NCBI RefSeq assembly: GCF_043290135.1
Contig: NC_134702.1
Span: 188,078,491-188,142,490, forward strand
DNA from: Rhipicephalus microplus
Taxonomy: Eukaryota > Arthropoda > Arachnida > Ixodida > Ixodidae
Direction of reading: 5' to 3'
DNA length: 64,000 bases
Part shown: in pieces, positions 14,992-25,155 of the stretch
Numbering within the stretch: position 1 is the stretch's first letter
Layout of the letters: every line of letters begins with the position of its first letter
Position numbers and translations under genes: made by a program
The notes under the pieces: generated by a model
What the model was told of the DNA's origin: nothing
Database searches by the model: none
Seen by the model: the letters and a program-made list of their open reading frames with translations, nothing else

Positions 14992-15055
14992 GTTACTGTA
15001 TATGCTACAACTTTAGTAGCATATACAGTAACAGGATAGCATATACAGTAACTCT
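14992..15055. repeat. Compact inverted and direct repeat around GTTACTGTATATGCTAC
   Basis: GTTACTGTATATGCTAC at the left is followed after a short loop by its reverse complement GTAGCATATACAGTAAC, then by a further direct copy GCATATACAGTAACT. The first two arms could fold into a perfect 17-bp hairpin. It begins at the right edge of the Ruka target duplication. Confidence 0.85.
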
Positions 15056-15377
15056 ACATGGGAATGTCAGTCAGTGCCACCTATAGCCATGGAGGTGAGT
15101 GTGGCACGCTCTTTATGAGCCTGTTTGGCGTCACGTAGCACGTGAACTTATTACGGGCTGGGAGCAGACCAATAGTCCCTCGTATACAACGTAACGGCAC
15201 ACGAAGACACGCCGACAGTGAGTCACAGAAATACAGAGAAGTGTTTACGGCTGTTCCATCGTGCGGAAGCACCCTCGCCTCTTCGGTGGATGAATCACTA
15301 CCGTGCGGCGAGGCCGCGAGCGAGTGGGTTTTGATAAGATGGCGATAACACGGTGATGATTTCAATAAGCGAAGAGG

Positions 15378-15545
15378 TCCCGCCTGTCAACGTGAAGTGC
15401 CTCCGCGACGCCTTTAGTACGTACAGCAGCAAGCAACTAATACGACGTGGATCGTCGTATTAGTTGCCTTGCTGTAGCTGGCGAGCCACTCATGCGCATC
15501 CGTCTGTGCAGATGTCGACGAAAAGGCACTTCACGTCAGATGGGC
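15378..15545. repeat. Fold-back element (nested inverted repeat)
   Basis: Inner arms CAACTAATACGACG (about 15435-15448) and CGTCGTATTAGTTG (about 15453-15466) flank a five-base loop. Outer arms ACGTGAAGTGCCT (about 15391) and AGGCACTTCACGT (about 15525) extend the palindrome, with about 25 extra bases in the right arm. This is the shape of a fold-back MITE or the palindromic core of one. No coding capacity. Confidence 0.75.
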
Positions 15546-16008
15546 CGGCCGAACTGGCACGTAAATGTGCACGTGGCTGCCATGTCATTCGGAAGCGCGT
15601 CGTTGACCGAAATACGCTTCACGTTTGATGTGTTGGCGTCTAATTCAGACGTGGGCGTCTGCCATGACAGTTGGAATCGCGTTTTTGCAAGGGCAGTGGA
15701 AAGTGGTATGGTGTGTGACAGAAGTGCGATGCATGTGATTGAACGTTAGATGGTAATTTCGAACTTTAATTTATACATGACCGTCGACCACGCCTGAAGT
15801 TGCGCGTATAATGTAGTGGTTGATTGAATTAAAAAAAAATCAATCAGTTTTCTGCAACTCTTGCGGGTAGCACGATTCGGCTCAGCTCTTACAGGGAGAG
15901 GGAAAGAGGGAAGCAGAAGGGGAAGGTAGAGAAAGAGTGTGGCGGCAGGTTGTAGGCGCTTCCGTGATGGAGCAGCCGGAGAAACTCCGTGCATTCCATT
16001 GCGGGCGC

Positions 16009-18092
16009 GTGGATGGATGGATGGATGGATGTGGCTCTACCCTTCAGAGCAGGTGGTGGCTAACGCCACCTAGCCGTAATACTTAGTTGAACTAACCACT
16101 AGCTTTATCTTTTTTTTTCCCTTTAAATAGCGAAATTGAGGACTGGTACTTTGAAGTGAAGGATTTAATTTTCACTCGTGCATTGACTTTAGCCACCAAT
16201 CAGATAACCTTCTTCTAGTTAATTCTACCCGCTTAAAGTCTATTTTGCCCTCCCTGTCCCTAAACCCCAGTGCTTTGAAAAACTCTGCGCCATCATCCTA
16301 AACTATATGGTAAAGCCCTTTACAGAACATTATCAAGTGTTCGGCAGTTTCCTCCTCCTCTCCACATGTACTGCATACCGTGTCTACCCCTTCGTATTTG
16401 GCCCGATATGTCTTGGTTCGCAATACTTCCATCCTGGCCTCATACAATAGAGAACTACCCCGAGTATTATCATAGATTATTTCCTTGGCAATTTCCTGCT
16501 TAAGAGTGTGATAGATCTTTAGTGCGGACTTCTTAATCATGCCAATTCTCCCCATGTCAGTCTCCGTTTCCTTCACTTTATTCTTAACCGATAGCTCTTT
16601 TTGGTTTGGCCACCTGCTGTTTAAGTATTTACCAGTCAATTTCCTAGTTCGCTTCCTCCATTTTGTATCGACATTCTTCATGTACAAGTAGCTGAAAACC
16701 TTTCTAGCCCAACGCCCGATCCTCCCCCATTTCTCTCAATCGCTTCTCAAATTTTATCTTGCTGCTAGCTTCCCTGACCTCAAATAATGTCCATCCCATA
16801 TCACCTTGTACTCCCTGATTTGGTGTATTCCCGTGAGCTTCTAAAGCAAGCCTACCCATTCCACGTTGCTTAATTTCTAATCTTGCTTGAACTTCTGATC
16901 TCATGCACAAGACCGCATTGCCGAACGTTAGACCAGGAACCACGACCCCTTTCCATATTCCTCTCACAACATCATTCCTCTTGTAATTCCACATTTATAT
17001 TTTTCATCACTGCTGCATTTGGGTTTCTTTAGTGTACTCGGCTGCTGACCCGCATGTCGAGGGTTCGAATCCCGGCTGCGGCGGCTGCATTTCTGATGGA
17101 GGCGGAAATGTTGTAGGCCCGTGTGCTCAGATTTGGGAGCATGTTAAAGAACCCCAGGTGGTCGAAATTTCCGTAGCCCTCCACTACGGCGTCTCTCATA
17201 ATCATATGATGGTTTTGGGACGTTAAACCCACATATGAATTATGTTACCTTTAGTGTTCACGTATATTTCGTGTTGCCCAAAGTACTCGGTCCCATTGCT
17301 TATCCATACGCCCAGATATTTGTATATATCTGTTATCTCTAGCGTGACTTCCTGTATCCTAAGCTCACAACCATCATTATCATTAAAAATCATGACTGCT
17401 GATTTTTCTTTACTGAATCTGAAATCTAACCTATCTCCCTCATTACCGCAGATGTCCATCAATCTCTGCAAATCTTCCTTGTTGTCGGCCATTAGCACAA
17501 TATCATCTGCGTACACTAATGCTGGTAGTGCCTGATCAATGAGTTTTCCTTGTTTGACGAAAGAGAGCTTGAAGCCAAGTCCACCTCCCTCTAATTTGGC
17601 CTCTAATCCTTATAGGTACATCATGAATAATAAGGGTGACAGGGGGCACCCCTGCCTAAGCCCCCGTTTCACCTTTGTGGGCTTGGATACCTGTTTTTCC
17701 CACTTTATAACAACGTTGTTACCTTTATAGATATCCTTTAAAAGATAAGTGACTCTATCTTCTACACCCAGTATGTCCAGCATTCCCCACAATTCCTCTT
17801 GAACCACGCTATCGTACGCTCCCTTGATATCCAAAAATGCTAGCCACAGGGGCCTGTGTTCCTTTTCTGCTATTTCGACGCACTGCGTCAGTGAGAACAG
17901 ATTGTCTTTCAACCTCCTGTGTTTCCGATACCCATTCTGTAGTTCTCCCAGGACCCCCTCATCCTCTATCCATGCCTGCAGTCTTTCTTTTATAACCTGC
18001 ATCGCCAACCTGTAGATCACTGATGTCACTGTTAAAAGACGGTAGTTGTTTATGTTAGCTTTGTCCCCTTTTCCTTTATAGATCATGCTCAT
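16009..18092 (-). mobile_element. LINE family with GGAT tail, 5'-truncated copy, interrupted by a Ruka SINE
   Basis: Minus-strand copy of the same LINE that is nearly complete at 35.4-39.0 kb. It starts at 18092 inside the reverse transcriptase and continues through FLDIKGAYDSV, QGCPLSPLLF and YADDIVL, then the C-terminal CSTCGEEEETAEHLIMFC zinc-like motif, to the 3' untranslated part and a GGAT/ATCC simple-repeat tail at 16012-16031. A stop after LLFMMYL and several frame breaks make it inactive. It was split by a Ruka insertion at 17035-17248. The sharp 5' end at 18092 abuts a palindromic CTGTAGGTGACGT segment. Confidence 0.88.
17035..17248 (+). mobile_element. Ruka SINE, 5'-truncated, nested in a LINE
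   Basis: The copy begins within the tRNA-like head at ACTCGGCTGCTGACC, keeps the B box and the whole body, and ends after GGGACGTTAAACCC. It splits the minus-strand LINE, and an 8-bp direct repeat CTTTAGTG (17027-17034 and 17249-17256) flanks it. The intact LINE elsewhere in the window reads through the corresponding site, so the SINE arrived after the LINE. Confidence 0.87.
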
Positions 18093-18093
18093 G

Positions 18094-18153
18094 CTGTAGG
18101 TGACGTGCGTGCGTCAATAGCACGTCACCTACAGGCGTGTACGTCACCTACAG
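18094..18153. repeat. Inverted repeat CTGTAGGTGACGT
   Basis: CTGTAGGTGACGTGC at 18094-18108 is followed by its reverse complement GCACGTCACCTACAG at 18120-18134 and by another ACGTCACCTACAG at 18141-18153. The arrangement could be the terminus of a DNA transposon or a partial duplication of one. It touches the truncated 5' end of the neighbouring LINE. Confidence 0.7.
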
Positions 18154-19540
18154 AGAGGAACCAATAGCGCGCGAGCTATCCTGAGGCTGTCGCTCTCCTC
18201 GCACTCTTTCTTTTCCCTCTTTCGTGCGATGCGATACGTGGCCAGGCTGGGCAGTCCGGCCGTTTTATCTCCAGTCACATGGAAAGCGCTGAGACCAGTG
18301 CCAGCGAAGCGTCACACATTGTGTTGAAGAGAATGAACCCGGCACCTAGCAAGCAGTATGCGTGGTCCATCCGTGCATCAACAAGAAATATACCTGAAAA
18401 TTGGTTTTATGTCTCATTTGCAGTTATGAGGTGAGAGAAACAAATCACAGTACCACCGAAAAGTTTTTTTTTTACTTCTAGCGCCAGCTGTTGAGAATAA
18501 GAACCAGAAACTCGCAATATACGGCCCATGAGCTTGGAAGTTGTACATCTTTGAGGCCGAGTATTCAGGCCTGCTAACCCTACCGGTGGACTTAAAAGTG
18601 GCGCTTGAAAAAGGTTCGAAGAAATCTCGAGTGCTTCCCGTCGAAGCTTCTGAGGAAGAAAGTCAAATACAGGCTTCAGTTTAAAATTTTCGGGTCACAC
18701 AGAGCACAGCGACGACTTAATAGATCCGAGGCGGGTGGCAGCCATTTTGGCAGCAGCAACGATGCTACAGCAGAAGTCGCTGGCAGCCGTGCACTGATTG
18801 GCTCTCGATCCATCGACTCGCTTCCTGCGTCAACGACGACGCTGCAGATATCTGAATCGTCCAGAAGTGGACGTTTCGGCCACCATCACCGCCAGCGTCG
18901 ACGCCGAGTGACGCCGGCGTACGAAACGCCGGCAAAACGCTGTATATAGTTCGACCTTAGTATAGGCATGATGAGCTGTTGACATTCGGAGCTTGACAAG
19001 GAACGTTTGCCTCGCACGCCAATGAGTTTAACGTGGCGACTTTTAGGGGCGAAGCTCCTCATAGCGGCACCCGTTCGTCTCTCGTAGTCGTAGTAGTAGT
19101 GTGTAACCAGTCTCACATTTTGACCTCCAAGGTGGTGCCGCTGGGAGATTTCTTTTGTGCGTTGTTGAACAATAAAAAATCGCAGCCTGCTCGTTAAGCC
19201 GAATTCTCCTGTCTCTCATTCCCCCTTAGCAGCCATTGGCATGTACATTGAGCACTATCTGACAAGAAAAGGTTGCTACGTTATACTCGCTGGGCGTTAC
19301 CTCCTTGGTTTCAGAAAGGTTTAGCGAGCGTTGGGCCGTAGTGCCATGAATACAGTGAACTAGTATATACCATGAACTCAAGGTGGTTAAAGGTGGGAAG
19401 TAGACACGAAGCGCAAGCCGTAAGAAAGTGTGCGTGTGCCTCCTATTGTTCAGTCCGCTGAATGGCGGTGCTTCTATATGAGGAATATATGATGAAAAGA
19501 TGCGAGATGGTGGTACTTGGAGTGTTGAATATGTGGACGA
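18154..19540. other. Intron 1 stretch with one tick repeat block
   Basis: No gene is supported. The block at 19046-19105 contains GGGGCGAAGCTCC followed by CTCGTAGTCGTAGTAGTAGTG. A related block in the opposite orientation occurs at 25085-25155. The 18600-18950 frame is arginine- and serine-rich but has no domain I recognise. Confidence 0.45.
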
Positions 19541-19720
19541 ACGGACACACAGACAGATGCATGGACGGACGCTTGGATGGCTGCACGGACGAATCGACGG
19601 ATGCAGGAGCGGATGCATGGACGAACGCAGGGACAGGCGCACAGATGGACGTGCGGACGCACGAACAGACGCACGCATGGACGGATGGAAGCAAGAACGA
19701 ATGGACGGACGGATGCTTTG
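19541..19720. repeat. Degenerate ACGG/GGAT tetranucleotide array
   Basis: A degenerate tetra- and octanucleotide array built from GGAC, GGAT and ACGC units. It opens low-complexity frames in all registers, rich in Arg, Asp, Met and Gly on one strand and Ser, Val and His on the other. The same right-hand border (ATCATTCACTCCGTGG) occurs beside a shorter array near 24267, so the array travels with a repeat family. Confidence 0.8.
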
Positions 19721-19810
19721 CCCTCTCTCCATCATTCACTCCGTGGATATGCTGCCATTTTTTTCGGCTCAGGCATTTCTTGAAGTGCGTCTTAAGGATA
19801 CTAGTTTTCT

Positions 19811-19972
19811 GCATTTTAGATGGAGGCGAAAATGCTGTAGGCCCGTGTGCTCAGATTTGGGTGCACGTTAAAGAACCCCTGGTGGTCGAAATTTCCGGAG
19901 TCCTCCACTAAGGCGTCTCTCATAATCACATGATGGTTTTAGGACGTTCAAGCACACATATCAATCAAGGTT
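19811..19972 (+). mobile_element. Ruka SINE, headless 3' copy with target duplication
   Basis: Only the body is present, from GCATTTTAGATGGAGGC to the ATATCAATCAA end; the tRNA-like head is missing. It is flanked by an 11-bp direct repeat ACTAGTTTTCT (19800-19810 and 19973-19983), so the truncation happened at insertion and not by later deletion. Confidence 0.87.
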
Positions 19973-20118
19973 ACTAGTTTTCTTTAGTAAGCCTTGCATT
20001 GAAGGCATATTTTATTGGGTATTCAGTCACTCATACTCGTCTTTATGTGTTATTTCATTGGAAAAAACTGTATTTTAATTTTGTAATTAAATTAGCCTTA
20101 AGACTAACTGATCAAAGC

Positions 20119-20377
20119 TCCGCCGTGGTGGTCTAGTGGCTAAGGTACTCGGCTGCTGACCCGCATGTCACGGGATTGAATATCCCGGCTGCGGCAACTG
20201 CATTTTCGATGGAGGTGAAACGCTGTAGTTTCGTGTGCGCGTATTTAGGTGCACGTTAAATAACCCCAGGTGGTAGAAATTACCGGAGCCCTCTACTACG
20301 GCCCCTCTCATGATCATACAGTGGTTTTAGGACGTTAGAACGCGACATATCAATCAATTTCATTATATCAACTAATA
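20119..20377 (+). mobile_element. Ruka SINE, diverged full-length copy
   Basis: The A box (GTGGTCTAGTGGCTAAGG) and the body are readable, but the B-box region carries an insertion (GGGATTGAATATCCCGG) and the body has many changes. A 9-bp direct repeat GATCAAAGC (20110-20118 and 20378-20386) marks the insertion. It is older than the copy at 14754. Confidence 0.85.
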
Positions 20378-20459
20378 GATCAAAGCCACCTGAAGTTGGC
20401 ACCACCAAAAAAGAGCACGTTTTCGATATAATTGTAGGGCTAAAGCTGACTTGACTATT

Positions 20460-20712
20460 TCTGAAAAAGCGTTGCTGGAGCTTCCCCTCCCGCGAATTTT
20501 TTTCGCGATAGCAATTATATGGACACTCTCGGCTGAATTTTGCCACCGGCGTCACCGTCACACACCGTATATGTATACGTATGTATACATATATGAAAAT
20601 GCAAGAAAGAAAAATAATCCTGAAAAAGACTCCGGCACTCGGAATCGAACTTCGGACCTCTGAATTGTGAATGCGAGGTGTTAGCCACCGAGCCACAAAG
20701 GAGCACTTCCTT
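20460..20712 (-). mobile_element. Second tRNA-derived SINE family, minus strand
   Basis: On the minus strand a tRNA-like head (TGGCTCGGTGGCTAACACC as A-box region, GGTCCGAAGTTCGATTCC as B-box region) is followed by T-rich spacer, a GACGCCGGTGGC segment and TATAATTGCTATCGCG. The copy at 32878-33062 has the same order of parts on the + strand, so they belong to one family distinct from Ruka. A short TATGTATACG repeat interrupts the body. Confidence 0.65.
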
Positions 20713-20748
20713 CACCGTCTAAGCGGCAAGCTATATCTACCACTTAAT

Positions 20749-21195
20749 CATAGAGTTTCTCAAAATTAACTAGAGGGCACTCTGGCGCTGCGATCGTTCA
20801 GCGACCATGGGAATGATGGGTAGTACACACATTTGCCTAGTCTTCGTACTTGCGGGCAGCGAATCGTACTTGCGGCTTCGTTTATTGCTGTGTTTCGGTT
20901 TTGTTTTTAAAGAAAGATTGAATGCCTTTAAACTTCGTAAGCCAATTTGGAAAGTAAGTCTAAAAAATAAAATCGTGAAGCGCAACCGCTGAACACTTGC
21001 TAATACTTGTTTCGTAAGAAAACAGCTCCAAGCCACACGAACACACACGGAGCCAAAGGCAGGCCAGAAGTACGAATATTAGACAAATGTGTGGACTACC
21101 CATCATTCCCATGCTCGCTGAAGCGCCGTGCGTTGCAGCTCCCATAGATATTAGCGCCAGAGTTCCCTCTAGTAAGTATTGTGGGAAACTCTATG
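20749..21195. mobile_element. hAT-like MITE with long inverted repeats and 8-bp target duplication
   Basis: Both ends start CATAGAGTTTC (reverse-complemented at the right) and the similarity runs inward for about 100 bp, including CTAGAGGG, ACTCTGGCGCT, CATGGGAATGATGGGTAGT and CACACATTTG. The flanks are a perfect 8-bp direct repeat CACTTAAT (20741-20748 and 21196-21203). An 8-bp duplication is the hallmark of hAT and P elements, and ends beginning CA fit hAT better. There is no transposase, so it depended on an autonomous relative. Tandem GCACTTAAT-like units follow at 21210-21255. Confidence 0.87.
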
Positions 21196-21260
21196 CACTT
21201 AATAGACTTTGCACTTAATAATCTCTATGCACTTAATGCACTATGCACTTAGTAATCTTG
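21195..21260. repeat. Short GCACTTA(A/G)T repeat cluster beside the MITE
   Basis: Four copies of GCACTTAAT or GCACTTAGT occur in about 65 bp, two of them preceded by CTCTAT exactly like the MITE end. The cluster looks like repeated copying of the MITE end and its target duplication. Confidence 0.7.
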
Positions 21261-21677
21261 GCGGAACTATCGTGTTTTCAGCATATTGTCAGCGAGATGG
21301 CGCAATGAGCGCGCGTCGCCTAAAGTGGCTTTAGCGTTGCCTAAGGTCCCTAGATGTTTTATCTAGGCCCCTTAGCGTCGCCAGATCGTCACGATGTGGC
21401 GGCGCTCTTTTATCGCTCACGCGTACTTTTTTCCCCGTGGAGGATGATGAAAAACATTTATTATAAAAGAGAGAGGTACGGGGCCAAAGAGGGGCGATGC
21501 TCACGCTTCGCTCGCTTATCTCGCGGCGGGGACAATCGAACGCCTTGGGCATTCACTGGAATGATTCTACTGTTGTAGTTACCGGGCGCGCAAAGGTCAC
21601 TGCACTCGTTGCACAGTCTACGTTTGCGAAAAGGGCTAGCTAGCTTTTCACACACAGCGAAGTAACAACTGAGACGC

Positions 21678-21806
21678 TTATTCGCGTTCATATGTACCCG
21701 TGAATACGTTTCGTGCGTCATTTGTGCGTGAGAAACGCGGGGCACGTTTCGATCTGCTTGCCATTCTTCGCGTGACCTTCCAATTTGTTGCTATCGCGTT
21801 CATTGC
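21678..21806 (-). repeat. Repeat with conserved peptide-like frame (copy 1)
   Basis: The minus-strand frame reads MNAIATNWKVTRRMASRSK and then RAPRFSRTNDARN. A second locus at 33478-33612 encodes MNVIATNSNVARRTISNSK and then LAARFSSRKDARK on the same strand. The two align without gaps over about 33 residues although they lie 12 kb apart and differ in DNA. I do not recognise a protein family. It may be part of an unidentified element, or a structural repeat that happens to stay open. Confidence 0.5.
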
Positions 21807-22264
21807 TTCCCCTTTGCGGCAAAGTTGTGACTTTCTTTTTAACGTCCTTGGCTCGGCCACAGTGCAGCCATTTTGAATCCTACAGCCTGACGCTGTGAGT
21901 GTGTATGTGCATTTCGGCCGGCACGGCAGTTGCGGCTGGCGTGGGCTTACCCGAAGTTCGTTCCTGTTCTGGCTTCGAGCGGATGCCCGCATCTTCCCGT
22001 AATGGCCGTTTTCCAAGAGACAGCTGGGTTACGTACGTTAATTATGTTCGTGCGCAAAACCTAGTGGTCTCATATGCTAGGGCTGAAGAGCGTAAATGCG
22101 CGAAGGTATTATAAGAAAGACCTTCTTTTGACAAAGAAGTTGAAATACGCCTCAAATAACGTTCCAAAGCCACACATGCTTATGTTAGTGTGAGATACCA
22201 ATTTCTCCGTCACATTTACACCGTTAATTTTTGCTTGGCGATCATACGTACGTATGTACGTCCG

Positions 22265-22266
<2 letters not shown>

Positions 22267-22311
<45 letters not shown>
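22267..22311. repeat. (TG)n microsatellite, about 22 units
   Basis: An uninterrupted TG run flanked on both sides by ACGTACGT-like alternating purine-pyrimidine sequence (22245-22262 and 22315-22334), which makes the whole 90-bp segment prone to non-B structure. Confidence 0.97.
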
Positions 22312-22313
<2 letters not shown>

Positions 22314-22334
22314 ACATACGTACGTGCATACATG

Positions 22335-23205
22335 CATATTTGTAGCGATACTTGACTCTTTAAAAAACTGGACACAGAGAAGAATAGAAGGGACAGCGCC
22401 TGTTCCATACCATGAATCTATACCAGCTCGCCGAGTTCACCGCTTGGTACATGCTTGAGTGCACGTGAAGTCCACGTCGGAAGTTTAAGGACTACGAAAC
22501 GCAGGAAAATGTTCCTGCTGTCTCGGCAGCCAGCCACAGTCTGTTTCAAAACGCGCTGAAGACATGTGCTGTGCAGCACGACTGAATGCAGTCACAAATT
22601 GCTGGAAAAATTGTCAGCCTTCCAACTTCCGCAGCACTTCCTGCTGAAACACGCATACACGCAAGCCTACGAAAATGGGCATGCACTCCGGACTGACATC
22701 ATAAGCCGTGGGGAACCCAGTGTCATATAAAAACAGTCGTTGAACGTCTTCGATGGTGAAAACTGTTTATTAAAGTTAATCAGGAACGATATAGAAACAC
22801 GAGACGCACTAAAACTGCTTCGTTAAATGACACAAAGAGGCTAGGCAGCGTTGAAGGGAAAAACCTGCAGCCTTTCGTTTTGGTCCTCTGATTGAAACTG
22901 CCCGAGTGATTTATCGCGCTCCTGTTCGTGCCCTAAAGGGGAGCCTGCTCTCTCTCCCTCTCCCCCGAGTCTCCACCCTCGGTGCCACAAACCTGACAGC
23001 GCTACACGTCTGTCGGGCTGCAGAGCACTTCGTGTTGCCGCAGTCGTCGCCTCTCCAGGCCTTGAGATAACTGTGGCGACCCCGGAGGGGTGAAAGCAGA
23101 ACGAGAGAAACGCGAAGTTACAACACGCGGAACATTGCCCAGTGCATGCCAAGTTGGGCTGCTTTACTTTGCGTTTGGTGTGCAGCGCCTATTGGAGAAG
23201 CGCAA
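22335..23205. other. Intron 1 stretch without supported feature
   Basis: No gene or repeat is recognised between the TG array and the minus-strand Ruka copy. The 22900-23100 part is C/T-rich on the + strand. Confidence 0.45.
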
Positions 23206-23209
23206 AGAA

Positions 23210-23436
23210 AATGTAGCATTTTACGTCCCAAACGTTCCAAAACCACGGCATGATTATGAGAGACGCCGTAGTGGAGGGCTCCGGAAATTTCGACCACCTG
23301 GGGTTCTTTAACGTGCTCTGGCATCGCACAGCACATGGGCCTTCCATACAAATGCTGCCGCCGCGGCCGGTATCGAACCCACAACCTTTGAGTTAGTAGC
23401 CGAGCTCTGTAACCAGTGCACCACCGCAGCGGACAT
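23210..23436 (-). mobile_element. Ruka SINE, minus strand, full length
   Basis: The reverse complement shows the tRNA-like head ending in the B-box region GGTTGTGGGTTCGATACCGG and a body with GAACCCCAGGTGGTCGAAAT. An 8-bp direct repeat GCAAAGAA (23202-23209 and 23437-23444) flanks it. The A box has diverged. Confidence 0.85.
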
Positions 23437-23444
23437 GCAAAGAA

Positions 23445-24235
23445 GCAGCACCGCAGTGGCTATACCGCCTAGTTTTAAGCTGTACAGTGGCAGAATATGT
23501 GCAAATGGGCCTTTTCCTAGTCCTGAGCAGCACCCCAAGCGGAGATCACCGAAATCAGAACTGGTGGCTCTTTCACACCGAAATTGCCCTCCGCATGCCG
23601 GTAGGCTGTCTCTGAGGCCTGCGTTGGCGCCTCTCTCTGGGGAAAACATTTGCATGTTTGCGGCACCAGATGTCGCTTGGCCCGCACGTGTCGTCACGTT
23701 TTGGCCACCAAAAATGATAGCGCGTGCCTCCTCAAGGCTGGCGCGCATGCGCGGACTACCTACCCGGAAAAGGCATACAGCACAAAAACTATAGAAGCAC
23801 TACACCCTAAACGCCATGGAAAAGCTCTTTGTTGCGGTGTCCGGGACGGATAGCCGTTTCGAGAATCCATATTGTTCTGCGACGCGCTTTTTTTTTTTTC
23901 AACGTTCGTCGCTTGAGCTTCCCGTCTGACGCAACTCGGGCGGCTCATTTTCAGCACGTTCGTTGCGCTCAGTTTCCATGTCTTCTGTAGGTCGGGACCC
24001 TCAATTTTGGCGATTGTTATCTCAAGTTGCGTGCTCTATTTCTTCTTTTGCGATTTTGAAAAAAAAATGGACATGGCATAAATTGTCACGTTAAACTCTT
24101 TCATATAAGCAGCTGATCTCAAGTTAAATAATGAACGGATTTTGTTAATTAGTCATTTGAATTTAACTTTAGGTGCGGCAGAGTTATTCCGCCTCGGTAT
24201 ATAGTTTGTTTATAGCCATAGCCATGCATCGGATG
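23445..24235. other. Intron 1 stretch without supported feature
   Basis: Open frames on both strands at 23435-23794 overlap each other and show no domain. Nothing further is supported. Confidence 0.4.
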
Positions 24236-24423
24236 TACGGACGGATGGACGCCTCGCTCATCATCATTCACTCCGTGGGTATTCTGTGAATTTCTTATAC
24301 AAACAACACCACTGCCATTTAGTGATATTATTTCCAAGGACATTGGGTAGCCTTCATGTGCACGTCGCCTAGCTCTGAAGGCGGCGCGCACATACCTAAA
24401 GGACATTAAAGCCCCCTTGAAGG

Positions 24424-25010
24424 ATGGATGGATGGATAGATATGAATGGATGGATATGGCTGTATCCTTTAGATCGGGCGGTGGCTAGCGCCACCAAGCC
24501 GTAATACCTAATGAACCAGAAACTATATTTATTTTTTTCCTTAAAAAGCGAGTTTGAGGATTCGTACTTTGCAGTGAAGAGTTTAATTTTCACTCGTGCC
24601 TTGACTTTAGCCACCAGTCAGATAACCTCCATCTAGTTAATTGTACCCGCTTAAAGTCTATTTTGCCCTCCCGGTCCCTAAACCCCAGTGCTTTGAAAAA
24701 GTCTGCGCCATCAACCTGAACTACAGGGTGAAGCCCTATACAGAACATTATCAAGTGTTCGGCAGTTTCTTGTTCCTTTCCACACGCACTGCATACCGTG
24801 TCTACTGCTTCGTATTTGGCCCGAAATGTCTTGATTTGCAATACTCCCGTCCTGGCCTCAAACAGTAGAGAACTATCCCGGGTATTATCATAAATACTTT
24901 CTTTGGCAATTTCCTGCTTAACAGTTCGATAGATCTCAAGTGCGGACTTCTTAATCATGCCCATTCTCCACATGTCAGTCTCCGTTTCCTTCACTTTCTT
25001 CTTAACCATA
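24424..25010 (-). mobile_element. LINE family with GGAT tail, short 3' copy
   Basis: Minus-strand 3' fragment of the same LINE as at 35.4-39.0 kb. It covers only the last part of ORF2, from KVKETETDMWRMGMIKKS through CSACGKEQETAEHLIMFC to the ORF end near 24590, then the 3' untranslated region and a GGAT repeat at 24424-24439. The 5' end is cut sharply at about 25010. The ORF remnant has no stop, so it may be among the younger copies. Confidence 0.87.
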
Positions 25011-25019
25011 CATATTCAT

Positions 25020-25155
25020 ATAGACATATTCACAAGGACATATTAACACAACGCCATCTAGTGAGCAATTCTTGAAACTAACGAGAAGTGGTATACTACT
25101 AAAACCTACTACCACTACGAGGGAACGACCCGCACCCTAAGGAGCTTCGCCCATG
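25020..25155. repeat. Tick repeat block containing GGAGCTTCGCCC
   Basis: The segment carries CGCCATCTAGTGAGC, a run of ACTACTAAAACCTACTACCA and GGAGCTTCGCCC. The last two parts are the reverse complement of motifs in the block at 19046-19105, which identifies a dispersed repeat family in opposite orientations. Superfamily unknown. Confidence 0.5.

Noticed and set aside
21325..21390. Palindrome around CCTAGATGTTTTATCTAGG
   Set aside because: The perfect part is short (about 7 bp per arm) and the extended match is weak, so I did not list it as an element.
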